Shown here: positions 45,705 to 56,964 of the stretch, piece after piece | Layout of the letters: the number at the start of each line of letters is the position of its first letter | Position numbering within the stretch: the first letter of the stretch is position 1 | Assembly: GCA_018398815.1 (NCBI GenBank) | Contig: CM031601.1 | Coordinates: forward strand, 33,166,369-33,230,368 | DNA: 64,000 bases | Reading direction: 5' to 3' | Source: Conus ventricosus | Lineage: Eukaryota > Mollusca > Gastropoda > Neogastropoda > Conidae | Notes under the pieces: generated by a model | What the model was told of the DNA's origin: nothing | Database searches by the model: none | The model's input: the letters and a program-made list of their open reading frames with translations, nothing else | Position numbers and translations under genes: made by a program

Positions 45705-46117
45705 TGAACCTCTGCTCCCTCGGTCACGTGGTAGTGGATTGAGCACGCTGAGCTGCTGGGCCTGTAACCTCTGCTCCCTCGGTCACGTGGTAGTGGATTG
45801 AGCACGCTGAGCTGCTGGGCCTGTAACCTCTGCTCCCTCGGTCACGTGGTAGTGGATTGAGCACGCTGAGCTGCTGGGCCTGTAACCTCTGCTCCCTCGG
45901 TCACGTGGTAGTGGATTGAGCGCGCTGAGCTGCTGGGCCTGTAACCTCTGCTCCCTCGGTCACGTGGTAGTGGATTGAGCACGCTGAGCTGCTGGGCCTG
46001 TAACCTCTGCTCCCTCGGTCACGTGGTAGTGGATTGAGCACGCTGAGCTGCTGGGCCTGTAACCTCTGCTCCCTCGGTCACGTGGTAGTGGATTGAGCAC
46101 GCTGAGCTGCTGGGCCT
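45705..46117 (+). repeat. 59-bp minisatellite, 7 copies, each with CACGTG
   Basis: The unit begins CCTCTGCTCCCTCGGTCACG, continues TGGTAGTGGATTGAGCACGC, then TGAGCTGCTGGGCCTGTAA. The copies are almost identical. It shares GGTCACGTGG with the 33-bp array just before it. Confidence 0.96.
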
Positions 46118-46795
46118 GTTCATAAGAAAGCACGCAGCAATGCAAACATGCCGCACATCTAACCCTGACCCACTGAAATTACAGTAGGCGGTTTCCCTTT
46201 ATGAAGTCAGACAGCCTCATTTGCCGTGGGTCAGTGGTCGATCTGAAGTGTCTCCGCCCAGTAAATTGAAAGACAACACGAAGCCAGGGGTCCAGAGTTG
46301 ATGAAGGCATTGTGTCCAGTTGTGGTCATTGTGGCTTAAGTCTGGCACGGCTCAGTGCTCAATGCAAACTGGACGCGGGCCTGTGGGCTAACTTTAACGT
46401 GCTCCGCATGGCTTGACGGGCCGGACGGCGGGGCTGAAGCAGGGGCCTTTTGTCCGCTGGGCCCCGTCATGGCCCGCACAGAAAACATGTTGTCCTATGT
46501 CTTTGTGCCAACAACCTTCTAAATATTGAGGCGACCTAATGTAGCGTGCTGTTATGGGCCCCGCCACACAATCAGCGTGCGCAGCGGACAGAGAGTTTGA
46601 ACACAGAATCTTGAGAGGCATTGTCAGACTGAAGACTGTTTCTCTCGATTTCAGTGACTCTCAGCAAGACTGAGACTCTCAGCAAGACTGAGCAGAAAAT
46701 AGAGCAGTTGCTTTCAAAGTGTCCTCGGACACTGACGTGACGGCTTCCATTTTCAGTTGAAGAAAAGAAAGGTATCCTCCCATAAACAGCATGAC
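46118..46795. other. unique GC-moderate sequence
   Basis: A 19-bp duplication of the ACTCTCAGCAAGACTGAG type lies at 46655-46695. No gene recognised. Confidence 0.55.
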
Positions 46796-46797
46796 AA

Positions 46798-47118
46798 GTT
46801 AGGAAGCATGTGTGATGTTAGAAAGCATGTGTGATGTTAGAAAGCATGTGATGTTAGAAAGCATGTGATGTTAGGAAGCATGTGTGATGTCAGAAAGCAT
46901 GTGTGATGTTAGGAAGCATGTGTGATGTTGGAAAGCATGTGATGTTAGAAAGCATGTGTGATGTCAGAAAGCATGTGTGATGTCAGAAAGCATGTGTGAT
47001 GTCAGAAAGCATGTGTGATGTTAGGAAGCATGTGTGATGTTGGAAAGCATGTGTGATGTTAGGAAGCATGTGTGATGTTGGAAAGCATGTGTGATGTTGG
47101 AAAGCATGTGTGATGTTA
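46798..47118 (+). repeat. 19-bp minisatellite, about 17 copies
   Basis: The unit is GGAAGCATGTGTGATGTTA. Some units drop TG to 17 bp. Confidence 0.95.
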
Positions 47119-47297
47119 GCGAATGGATATGCAATTCCTGCTTTGGCGTACTCAAACAAAGCATTTCCGGATCTTTAAGCAGGAAAAAGTAAAGCAGAGA
47201 CATATGGATGTTCGTAAGGTGTTTAGTATGTAGGCGTACTGTAAAGACCACAATTTTATATCAATAACATTTTTCAGTAGTGGGGACAACATAGCAC

Positions 47298-47400
<103 letters not shown>

Positions 47401-47562
47401 GACAAAATTCTTTATTTACGAGGATAATAGATAAGCACTGATGTGCTTTTTTACATCCAGTCCTCGCCCTGAGTAGGGTCAACAATATAAAATAAAAGGT
47501 AACAAAGGAAGCAGCAAAAGTGACTAGAACTACAATACAATACGGGATTAAAATATAAAAAG
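47401..47562 (-). mobile_element. possible LINE 3' end (minus strand)
   Basis: On the minus strand a polyadenylation-like AATAAAG lies next to a perfect hairpin AAGCAC-ATCA-GTGCTT. The layout resembles the 3' ends of invertebrate LINEs recognised by their RT. No coding part is adjacent, so this is weak. Confidence 0.3.
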
Positions 47563-47563
47563 G

Positions 47564-47564
<1 letters not shown>

Positions 47565-47615
<51 letters not shown>

Positions 47616-47650
47616 GGAGCGCGGGCGTAAGTCGAGTGCGGGGTAAGATC

Positions 47651-47735
<85 letters not shown>
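47565..47735 (+). repeat. two (GA)n tracts
   Basis: GA at about 47565-47615 and 47653-47735. A G run lies at about 47847-47862. Confidence 0.96.
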
Positions 47736-47736
<1 letters not shown>

Positions 47737-47939
47737 GTGGGGGAGAAAGAGGCTAGAGTGGGTGCGATAAGAGAGCATGTTTAGAACAATCTGACAATCA
47801 GAAAAATCCAAAGAGATACAAGACAATCGATTTTGAAACACGGGGGCGGGGGGGGGGGGGGGGGATAGAAATAAAGCACAAATGGAGGTGGGAAATGCAT
47901 AATGATAGCCCAGTCGCCACGGGTAGGAGGGGATATCAT

Positions 47940-47955
47940 AGAGAGAGAGAGAGAG

Positions 47956-48020
<65 letters not shown>
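47940..48020 (+). repeat. (GA)n microsatellite
   Basis: An interrupted GA tract. Confidence 0.96.
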
Positions 48021-48022
<2 letters not shown>

Positions 48023-48259
48023 GTTCCTCGGAGGACATGAAGAGAACAATCTCAGACAAGGAGCGTGCTGCACTGGAATGAAGTAAAAGAAACGGAGCAC
48101 GAGAAAGACAAATAAACTGTTAAACTGTTGCAAAAAGTGACACATCCTGGCACGCACGCTCACATACACGAAAAAACGCACAAACGCATGCGTAGGTACA
48201 CATAAGTACAACAAAAACAAGATATCAGAATATTGGATACAAGTAAGGGCAAGGGAAAC

Positions 48260-48260
<1 letters not shown>

Positions 48261-48353
<93 letters not shown>

Positions 48354-48410
48354 AGAGAGAGACAGAGAGAGGACAGAAGACAGAGAGAGAGACAGAGAGA
48401 GAGAGAGGGG
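48261..48410 (+). repeat. (GA)n and (CAGAGA)n tract
   Basis: Pure GA to about 48334, then AGAGAC words. Confidence 0.96.
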
Positions 48411-48738
48411 TAGGAAGTCAAGATTGGAGGTTGGGAAAGTTTGAAAGAAAAGGCAGATTCAAGGCATGACCGGGGAGGTGGAGGGGGAGGGAGAAGAGGG
48501 TGAGAGTTGGGTCGGGTAGGGGATGGGAACCTTTGAAAGGAAGGGGAATTGAAGGCAGATTAGAGAGGAGTGGGAGATGAAAGGAATGTGAATTGAGGAG
48601 GAGGGGAGCTTGAATGCAGGAATGCAGGGTGGAAAGCGGGAAGAAAGGGAAGAAAACGAACATTTTGTAATTCGCGCTATGTACAGCCATCCTCCCGACC
48701 CCATCTAACACATCATCGTCATTCACACTGGCGCACAC
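48411..48738. other. purine-rich spacer
   Basis: GGAGG- and GAAAGG-rich sequence with no repeat unit. No gene recognised. Confidence 0.5.
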
Positions 48739-48739
48739 T

Positions 48740-48832
<93 letters not shown>

Positions 48833-48957
48833 CCACACACACACACACAACACACACACACACACACACACACACCACCCACACACACACACACACGCAC
48901 ACATCGCGCGCACGCGCGCCCCGCCACGCACGCACGCACGCACGCACGCACGCACCA

Positions 48958-48992
<35 letters not shown>

Positions 48993-49075
48993 CACGCAAA
49001 CAAACGACACGCAATCACACACACCACACACTCACCACACAACACACACACAACAACAAACCCACACTCCCCACA
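48740..49075 (+). repeat. (CA)n with GCAC blocks
   Basis: Long CA tract, ACCAC breaks, a GCACGCAC block at about 48926-48954, then more CA. Confidence 0.97.
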
Positions 49076-49455
49076 CATTTTCCATGAACGACAAGACAGC
49101 AAACAGATAATATTGGCAGTAGTACACGGCATACGTCTGATCTTACAAGTCCCTCTGCATCACTCTGGAATCGTATGGTGCTGATTAAATGTTCCCTGCA
49201 TTCAAAACAAGATTTCCCACACTTCCACCTCTCAGGGTCCTGCTTTGCAGAGGTGCTAAATGAGAGAGACGACGGCATGAGAGCACTCCTGAGTGTTCTA
49301 GGTATCCGCTCACCGCTAGCGGGACCTCAGGAAGGGCCTTCCTCATTCTTTGACAGCTGTGAAGAAGGCTGTGGTGATCTTATAGACACTCGAGGAGCGG
49401 AGGGCTGGCGGGATTGTGGGTGACAGTGAATGCACCTGACCTATGTCAGGGGCGG
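49076..49455. other. unique sequence, possible short open frame on plus
   Basis: An open frame at 49175-49423 (starting MVLIKCSLHSKQDFPHFHLS) has normal composition but no recognised motif or splice context. I do not call it a gene. Confidence 0.4.
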
Positions 49456-49459
49456 TGTG

Positions 49460-50325
49460 GGGTCTGTCTTGAGGTGTTTGTGTTTGGGGTGTTGATGTGA
49501 CACAGTTGGTGGCAGTTTGTGTTTGGGGTGTTGATGTGACACAGTGGTGGTGTGTCTGGGGTGTTGATGTGACACAGTTGGTGGCAGTTTGTGTTTGGGG
49601 TGTTGATTTGACACAGTGGTGGTGTGTCTGGGGTGTTGATTGGATACAGTGGTGGTGTGTTTGGGGTGTTGATGTGACACAGTGGTGGTGTGTCTGGGGT
49701 GTTGATGTGACACAGTGGTGGTGTGTTTGGGGTGTTGATGTGACACAGTGGTGGTGTGTCTGGGGTGTTGATTTGACACAGTGGTGGTGTGTTTGGGGTG
49801 TTGATTGGATACAGTGGTGGTGTGTTTGGGGTGTTGATGTGACACAGTGGTGGTGTGTCTGGGGTGTTGATGTGACACAGTGGTGGTGTGTCTGGGGTGT
49901 TGATGTGACACAGTGGTGGTGTGTTTAGGGTGTTGATTTGACACAGTGGTGGTGTGTTTGGGGTGTTGATGTGACACAGTGGTGGTGTGTTTAGGGTGTT
50001 GATTTGACACAGTGGTGGTGTGTCTGGGGTGTTGATGTGACACAGTGGTGGTGTGTCTGGGGTGTTGATGTGACACAGTGGTGGTGTGTTTAGGGTGTTG
50101 ATTTGACACAGTGGTGGTGTGTCTGGGGTGTTGATGTGACACAGTGGTGGTGTGTCTGGGGTGTTGATGTGACACAGTGGTGGTGTGTTTAGGGTGATGA
50201 TTTGACACAGTGGTGGTATGTTTGGGGGTGTTGATGTGACACAGTGGTGGTGTGTTCTGGGGTGTTGATGTGACACAGTGGTGGTGTGTTTGGGTTGTTG
50301 ATTTGACACAGTTGGTGGCAGTCTA
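49460..50325 (+). repeat. 33-bp minisatellite, about 26 copies
   Basis: The unit is GGGGTGTTGATGTGACACAG then TGGTGGTGTGTYT. Variants such as TTTAGGG, GATTTGACAC and GATTGGATAC form a higher-order pattern of alternating unit types. The period is a multiple of three, so both strands show long repetitive frames. Confidence 0.96.
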
Positions 50326-50810
50326 TGTAACATAGAATAGAAAAATCGTAATTTTCTCTACATCTCTTTTCAAAATCTGAAGGAAGTGAACAAAGACAGC
50401 GTGCTCGGAGGAAAAGACTATGGAGATGTATTTCTTGCAGTGTTTGGGATGGCAGCGGTTGAAGTGGGGATAGGCGTGAGAGTGTGTGGGTTTACAAAAA
50501 ACGTCAGTCCCTAAGTAGCCATTGTGTGATTTTGTGGTTACGTGAAGAAAAGATATTTTAGCAGAGAATGACTGAACTGTAAAACCGATAGAGGGACAGA
50601 ATTTTTAAATTGACCGAAAGTGTGCAGATGGTCTGCTGAGCCTATTTTGGAACAGTGCAGTTACTAGCATCCCCATGAAGAGATTGGCCATAGCGGATGA
50701 AATTGGTATGCCATTGCTGTTCCAGATGCAGTTTATATATATCTTACCTTCAAATGAATAGAAATATTCATGGGGTCATGTGGACAGGACAATATTAATG
50801 ATGTGCTGTA

Positions 50811-50811
<1 letters not shown>
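50326..50811. other. unique AT-rich sequence
   Basis: No gene recognised. Confidence 0.55.

Positions 50812-50841
<30 letters not shown>
50812..50841 (+). repeat. poly-G tract (30 nt)
   Basis: An uninterrupted G run. Confidence 0.97.
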
Positions 50842-50842
<1 letters not shown>

Positions 50843-50893
50843 GGGGATTTGGAATTCATGATTCTGGGTAAAAAGTAACAGTGTGGCTTCTGT

Positions 50894-50894
50894 G

Positions 50895-50967
<73 letters not shown>

Positions 50968-51073
50968 AGTCTGTCTGTCTGTCCATCCTTCTGTCTGTAT
51001 GTCTGTTTTTCTCTCTCTCTCTCTCTTCTCTCTCTCTTTCCTCTCTCTTCTCTCTCTTCTCTCTCTCTCTGTC

Positions 51074-51163
<90 letters not shown>
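50894..51163 (+). repeat. (CTAT)n, (TGTC), (TC)n and (GT)n block
   Basis: CTAT from about 50894 to 50966, short TGTC, an interrupted TC tract to 51070, then GT to 51162. Confidence 0.97.
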
Positions 51164-51164
<1 letters not shown>

Positions 51165-51710
51165 TTACAGGTGTACACCCTCAAAAAGCGGCGAAGACAT
51201 TTTTTTGCAGCTTCCCTAAAAGAAGTATGGCAGCTTCTCTGAAAAATGTAATGGATATGGTATAATAACGTTATAAAGACAGAGAAGAAGACGTCAGTGT
51301 AGGATAAAGTTTTGCAGTGAAGCGTACCGTATCACGTGTGGCCTGTTAACATCCCTTTTTCTTTTTGAAATTTCCTGAGTTCAGTGTGTTTTATCGCATC
51401 CTTAGCAAACTTTGAGGCGTAAATTCTCTTTCACACTCAAAGCTGTATGTAGCATATGCCTCCCTCCCCATCCCCATTTAAGAAGAAGAAACAAGCAAAC
51501 AGAAACAGATAAAGATGAACACAAAAGAAAGTCAAATAATTGGCAGCGTTCACATCCCCAGGTATCCACCTGACTATACAGCTGTCTGTCTGACTGGGTT
51601 TCATTCCACAGTGCAAACCACAGCCCACAACACCTCTTAAGATGTCTGCTCCATTCGCCTCTAACGATTCTTCAGCCGATACGAACGCCCCAGGAACACG
51701 AACAGTCCAC
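51164..51710. other. unique sequence
   Basis: No gene or repeat recognised. Confidence 0.55.
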
Positions 51711-51711
51711 A

Positions 51712-52390
51712 AGGCACGCTCCTTTCCGCCTTCCTTGCTTCACGGGCATCCATAGCAATCCAAAAACCCTTCCTTGCTTCCATGGGGCATCCATAGCAAT
51801 CCAAAAACCCCTTCCTTGCTTCCACGGGCATCCATAGCAATCCAAAAAACCCCTTCCTTGCTGCCCTGGGGCATTCATAGCAATCCAAAAAACCCCTTCC
51901 TTGCTTCCATGGGGCATCCATAGCAATCCAAAAGCACTTCCTTGCTTCCATGGGGCATTCATAGCAATCCAAAAAACCCTTCCTTGCTTCCCTGGGGCAT
52001 TCATGGCAATCCAAAAACCCCTTCCTTGCTTCCCTGGGGCATTCATAGCAATCCAAAACACTTCCTTGCTTCCATGGGGCATTCATAGCAATCTAAAAAC
52101 CCCTTCCTTGCTGCCCTGGGGCATTCATAGCAATCCAAAAACACTTCCTTGCTTCCATGGGGCATTCATAGCAATCCAAAAACCCCTTCCTTGCTGCCCT
52201 GGGGCATTCATAGCAATCCAAAAACCCCTTCCTTGCTTCCCTGGGGCATTCATAGCAATCCCAAAACCCCTTCCTTGCTGCCCTGGGGCATTCATAGCAA
52301 TCCAAAAACCCCTTCCTTGCTTCCCTGGGGCATTCATAGCAATCTAAAAACCCCTTCCTTGCTTCCCTGGGGCATTCATAGCCATACAAA
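51712..52390 (+). repeat. ~42-43-bp minisatellite, 16 copies
   Basis: The unit is CTTCCTTGCTTCCMTGGGGC then ATTCATAGCAATCCAAAAAC plus a short C run. CCATGG and CCCTGG forms of the middle are mixed, and the A/C run length varies. Confidence 0.96.
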
Positions 52391-52740
52391 AACTCAAATT
52401 CAAAGACAAAAATCCTCTTTTTTTTTTTACTATGGGGAAAAACTCCTTTTCAGACGAGCAAAAAGATTTTCCCTCTCTCTTCACATGGTACAGTTACTAC
52501 TTGACCCCGACAGTAACCCAACTCCAACAGAAGGCCGTTCGCGCCGCTGACGCCCCCTTGACATCAACAATGAAAGACACGCAGACACGATCATCACAGA
52601 CAGTGGCCAATCAGATTAGGTGTTGCTAACGTGTCAGGTGGGTGGAAACCAATCAGTATTAACGACACAATAACGACACCCCCCACGTGCGCGACGTGTT
52701 CTCTGTCTGCCTGTGGTATTCTTTGGTGGCGGTGCAGACA
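52391..52740. other. unique sequence
   Basis: No gene recognised. Confidence 0.5.
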
Positions 52741-52749
52741 TAACAGACC

Positions 52750-52863
52750 TGGCTTCTTTTCTTTTCTTTACTGTCTCGCTGCTTTCTTTCTATCTTTTTT
52801 TCTGTCTGTGGTTTCAGGTTTTTATGTACTCTTCTGTTCTTTCTTCCTTACTCTTGTTTTCAG

Positions 52864-52894
<31 letters not shown>

Positions 52895-53281
52895 TCCCTG
52901 TTTCATCTTTCCTTTGTACCATTTTCAAATTTGTTTTTTTCTAGCTTTCCTTTTTTCTGTTGTGCGATGCTTCCTCTTTTTTCCGCCGTTTTTGTTGTTG
53001 ACATCTTTCTTTCTATCGTTTTTTTCCCCCTTTATTTTCTTTTCATATTATTCTTTTACAGCTTTATTCTCTTTCTTTCCTTCCTTCTTTATTTCTTTTC
53101 ATCACTTTCAGCTGTATTCTTTTCTTTTCTTTCTTGCTGTTGTCTTCTGTTTTTCTGTTCTTTCTAGCTGACATTCTTTCAATTGTTCCTTCTTTTCCGT
53201 CATTTTCTTTTTTTTCTCTCTTACTTTGTTGATTGTCCCTATTTCCTTTTTTTCTTTATCCGTTTTGCTTTCTTTTATTTC

Positions 53282-53351
<70 letters not shown>

Positions 53352-53400
53352 TTATTTACTTTCTATTTTTTCTTTCCTTTCTTTCTCTCTTCCTTTGCTG
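52750..53400 (+). repeat. T/C-rich low-complexity region with (TTTC)n and (TC)n
   Basis: TTTC words over about 600 nt, a TTTC tract at 52866-52896, and pure TC at about 53287-53347. Confidence 0.93.
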
Positions 53401-53484
53401 GCCTCCTTCTGTGTGACATTGCTGTAGTGTCGTGAAGGTTTGTCCTAACTGCTCAGCTACACAGAGCTGCATGTCTAGATCTTA

Positions 53485-54175
53485 CTTTTTCTTCGAGGCC
53501 TGATTTTAATAGCAGGAAGCCACATGCAAACCACTGCTTCATCCTGGAGGATAACCATTATCACGCACTTAAATATAGCATGTCCAGGACATACCTCTTG
53601 CTTGAGGCACAGTCATAATAACATGAAGCTATATGTTCAGAATATGGCAATGCTGCTAGGGCATATACGTCAGAATGTGTCTCTTTTGTTAAGGCCTTAT
53701 CATATCTGTATGGAGCTGTACATTCATAACATGGCAATGTTGCTGTATAGTCAGAATATGTCTCTTTTGTTGAGGCCTAGTCGTATTTGTATGAAGCATT
53801 ATGTTCACAATGTGCCTCTCTTCTTCATGTCTAGTCATATGTGCATGAAGCTATATATTCAGAATATGTCTCTGTTTTTAAGACAGTAATAACTACATGA
53901 AGCTGTATATTCAGAAGATGTCTCTGTTCTTAAGACCGTAATAACTACATGAAGCTGTCTATTCAGAAGATATCTCTGTAGTGAAGGCCTATTCATACCC
54001 ACACAGAGCTGTGCATTTATGCCTTTCGTCTTTAACCATAGTCATAACTGTTTATTCAAAACGTACCTCTCTTCTCTAGCCATTTATGTACATTTCCAGC
54101 GTATTTCTGTTCTTAAAGCATAGTCAAAATTCCAATACACTGTACATTCATAAACTACCCCTGTCCTCAACCCTA
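53485..54175 (+). repeat. old ~55-bp tandem repeat, about 11 diverged copies
   Basis: The units share ATGAAGCTATATATTCAGAA then TATGTCTCTGTTCTTAAG. Divergence is high and lengths vary. Confidence 0.82.
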
Positions 54176-54585
54176 GGCATACTCTGGATATAGATCAATT
54201 TTAGTTTTATCAAGGAGGTGTCACTGCGCACAGATTAGTCCATACACACCGCACCACATCTACTAATCCACAAGGCCACAGTGCGCAGGGTTTACAGCGA
54301 GATAGAGGAATCGTTATTCATTAAACAGAAACAAAACTGAGAAGCGTATCTACTGGACAAGAAGTAGACGATGTCTGCGCCGAGTAAAATCCAATACACT
54401 GGTCAGAGCTTCTTTGCTTAACTAACATTGCGCTACGATTACAATTTGCGTGCGTGTGTGCGTGCGTGCGTGCGTGCATGCGTGCGTGAATGCGTGCATG
54501 CGTGCGTATGTTCTAGTGTATGTGGATATTGAGCCTCATTCCGATTATGATAAGAACTCATTTTCGCTGTTGTCATGCCTATTAG
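54176..54585. other. unassigned, with (GTGC)n words at 54450-54508
   Basis: GTGCGTGCGTGC-like tract. Otherwise unique. Confidence 0.6.
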
Positions 54586-54830
54586 CTTGCCATGTGTGGT
54601 CTGTCTCCTCATGCCTCCCTGTCCAGATCAACACCTATTAGCTTGCCATGTGTGGTCTGTCTCCTCATGCCTCCCTGTCCAGATCAACACCTATTAGCTT
54701 GCCATGTGTCATCTGTCTCCTCATGCCTCCCTGTCCAGATCAACACCTATTAGCTTGCCATGTGTGGCCTGTCTCCTCATGCCTCCTGTCCAGATCAACA
54801 CCTATTAGCTTGCCATGTGTGGTCTGTGTG
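54585..54830 (+). repeat. 57-bp minisatellite, 4-5 copies
   Basis: The unit is TTAGCTTGCCATGTGTGGTC, then TGTCTCCTCATGCCTCCCTG and TCCAGATCAACACCTAT. Confidence 0.95.
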
Positions 54831-55530
54831 CTGGGATGGTGCTGGGATGGTGCTAGGATGGTGCTGGGATGGTGCTGGGATGGTGCTGGGATGGCGCTGG
54901 TGTGGTGCCGGGATGGTGCTGGGATGGCGCTGGTGTGGTGCCGGGATGGTGCTAGAATGGTGGGGGGGCTGGGGATGGTGCTGGGATGGCGCTGGTGTGG
55001 TGCCGGGATGGTGCTGGGATGGCGCTGGTGTGGTGCCGGGATGGTGCTGGGATGGTGCTGGTGTGGTGCCGGGATGGTGCTGGGATGGTGCTGGTGTGGT
55101 GCCGGGATGGTGCTGGGATGGTGCTGGGATGGCGCTGGTGTGGTGCCGGGATGGTGCTGGGATGGTGCTAGGATGGTGCTAGGATGGTGCTAGGATGGTG
55201 CTGGGATGATGCTGGTGTGGTGCCGGGATGGTGCTAGGATGGTGCTAGGATGGTGCTGGGATGGTGCTGGTGTGGTGCCGGGATGGTGCTAGGATGGTGC
55301 TGGGATGGTGCTGGATGGTGCTGGGATGATGCTGGTGTGGTGCTGGGATGGTGCTAGGATGGTGCTGGGATGATGCTGGTGTGGTGCTAGGATGGTGCTG
55401 GGATGGTGCTGGGATGGTGCTGGGATGATGCTGGTGTGGTGCTGGGGTGGTGCTGGGATGGTGCTAGGATGGTGCTGGGATGGTGCTAGTGGTGCTGGGA
55501 TGGTGCTAGTGGTGCTGAGGTGGTGCTAGT
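54830..55530 (+). repeat. 11-bp minisatellite, over 60 copies, with 33-bp higher order
   Basis: The unit is GCTGGGATGGT. Variants GCTAGGATGGT, GCTGGTGTGGT and GCCGGGATGGT alternate, giving a recurring three-unit block. Repetitive frames are open because 33 is a multiple of three. Confidence 0.97.
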
Positions 55531-56200
55531 TTGGCGCCACAGACAGCGTACACACACCGACCTCAGCTGTCTTCAGTGCTGCACAGAGAACACCATGCTT
55601 ACTTCCTCAGTGTGCAGTTGGCTTTATCCAAGTGTTCTGAGGGCTGACGGTGTTTCGTGAACTGACGTCGTGACATGTCTGGGGAACTGGTGAGGAGGGA
55701 TTGAAAAGCACAGGCCAGATCAATGAACTCTGTGTGGGCGTTTGGGTCAGGAACACTAACATATGAAAAAGACCAGCTTAAGAGAATCTGAACTTGTTTT
55801 TGTTGTTGCTATCCATCCTCGTCATAACCCTGAATCCTCACACCCTGTTCCTCCACCCACCTCCTCCTTCCCTCCTCCCTTCCAAGACCCCCCTCCTCCC
55901 CCTTCCCGATGTTTTCGTTGTAACGCCCACTCATGACGTCGACCCCCTGTTCATTTTCTCCATGACTGGGCCGCCCATTCCACAGCTACACTGCCTGACT
56001 GCTGGAGTTGATTCCACTGCCTCTATCTGTGTGTGGGGATCAAATGTGTCTGCAAAAAACATCGATTTTGCTAACTTTGGCTTCGTCGTTCTCGTCCACC
56101 TTCACGTTGTCATTGTCATCATCATCATCACCACTAACTTCTCTTATGTCATGCGCCTCTTCCTCCTCCTCCACTTGTTTTCGTTGCCCTCCTGTTTCTT
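55531..56200. other. unassigned, C/T-rich in part
   Basis: No gene recognised. The pyrimidine-rich part begins near 55850. Confidence 0.5.
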
Positions 56201-56204
56201 CCGC

Positions 56205-56270
56205 TCCTCCTCCTCCTCCTCCTCCCCCTCCTCCTCCTCCTCCCCCCTCCTCCTCCTCCTCTTCCTCGTT
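56205..56270 (+). repeat. (TCC)n tract
   Basis: TCC repeats with CCC breaks. Confidence 0.95.
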
Positions 56271-56484
56271 GTTGTCTTCACGCTTTATTTTTTCTTCATA
56301 ATTTCATCTATTCTTCTTCTTGTTCATTTTTGTTATCTGCCAGGTTTGTTGTTGTTGTTGTTTTAAAATAATTATCAGAGCGAAAGGGAACTAAAGAAAA
56401 AGATGAAAATGGGTACACGGGGTATTTGGAAGAGACAAGTGAGATAAATATGTTGCTATCATCAGCGAGTGGCGTAGACTGTGA

Positions 56485-56606
<122 letters not shown>

Positions 56607-56960
56607 TGGAGGATGAAATCGGAACAAAAAAAGACAAATCATGCCGGTTGAGATTGTCTGTTGATCCATTTTCCAGACGATTCAACCACATCCATATTCA
56701 AATAATTTGTTAACATCATTCATTTTTCTTGTGTATTATGTCGAAATCAGGACGCAGTCGCGACGAATTGCGCAATGTTGGGGGCCAAAAATTGAGAAAT
56801 GATTCATTGGACTAACACATGAAATAGAGTTGGCCTGCATATTTCTCCCAAGTTAACATTCCCCTTTTACCCCCACCACACTTCCGCCCCCTTTGTCCCA
56901 AGGTCACAGAGTGAAAAGTCAAATTGCTTTGTTCCTCTGACGGTGCTTTGACCTTCCGCC
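56607..56960. other. unique spacer
   Basis: No gene or repeat recognised. Confidence 0.5.
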
Positions 56961-56964
56961 ACAG

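Noticed and set aside
43190..47118. CRISPR-like regularly spaced repeats
   Set aside because: The units abut or differ throughout. There are no unique spacers between constant repeats and no cas genes, and the DNA is eukaryotic in character.
49441..50333. Long His/Thr/Pro-rich frames on the minus strand
   Set aside because: They are a product of the 33-bp tandem repeat; every frame is repetitive.
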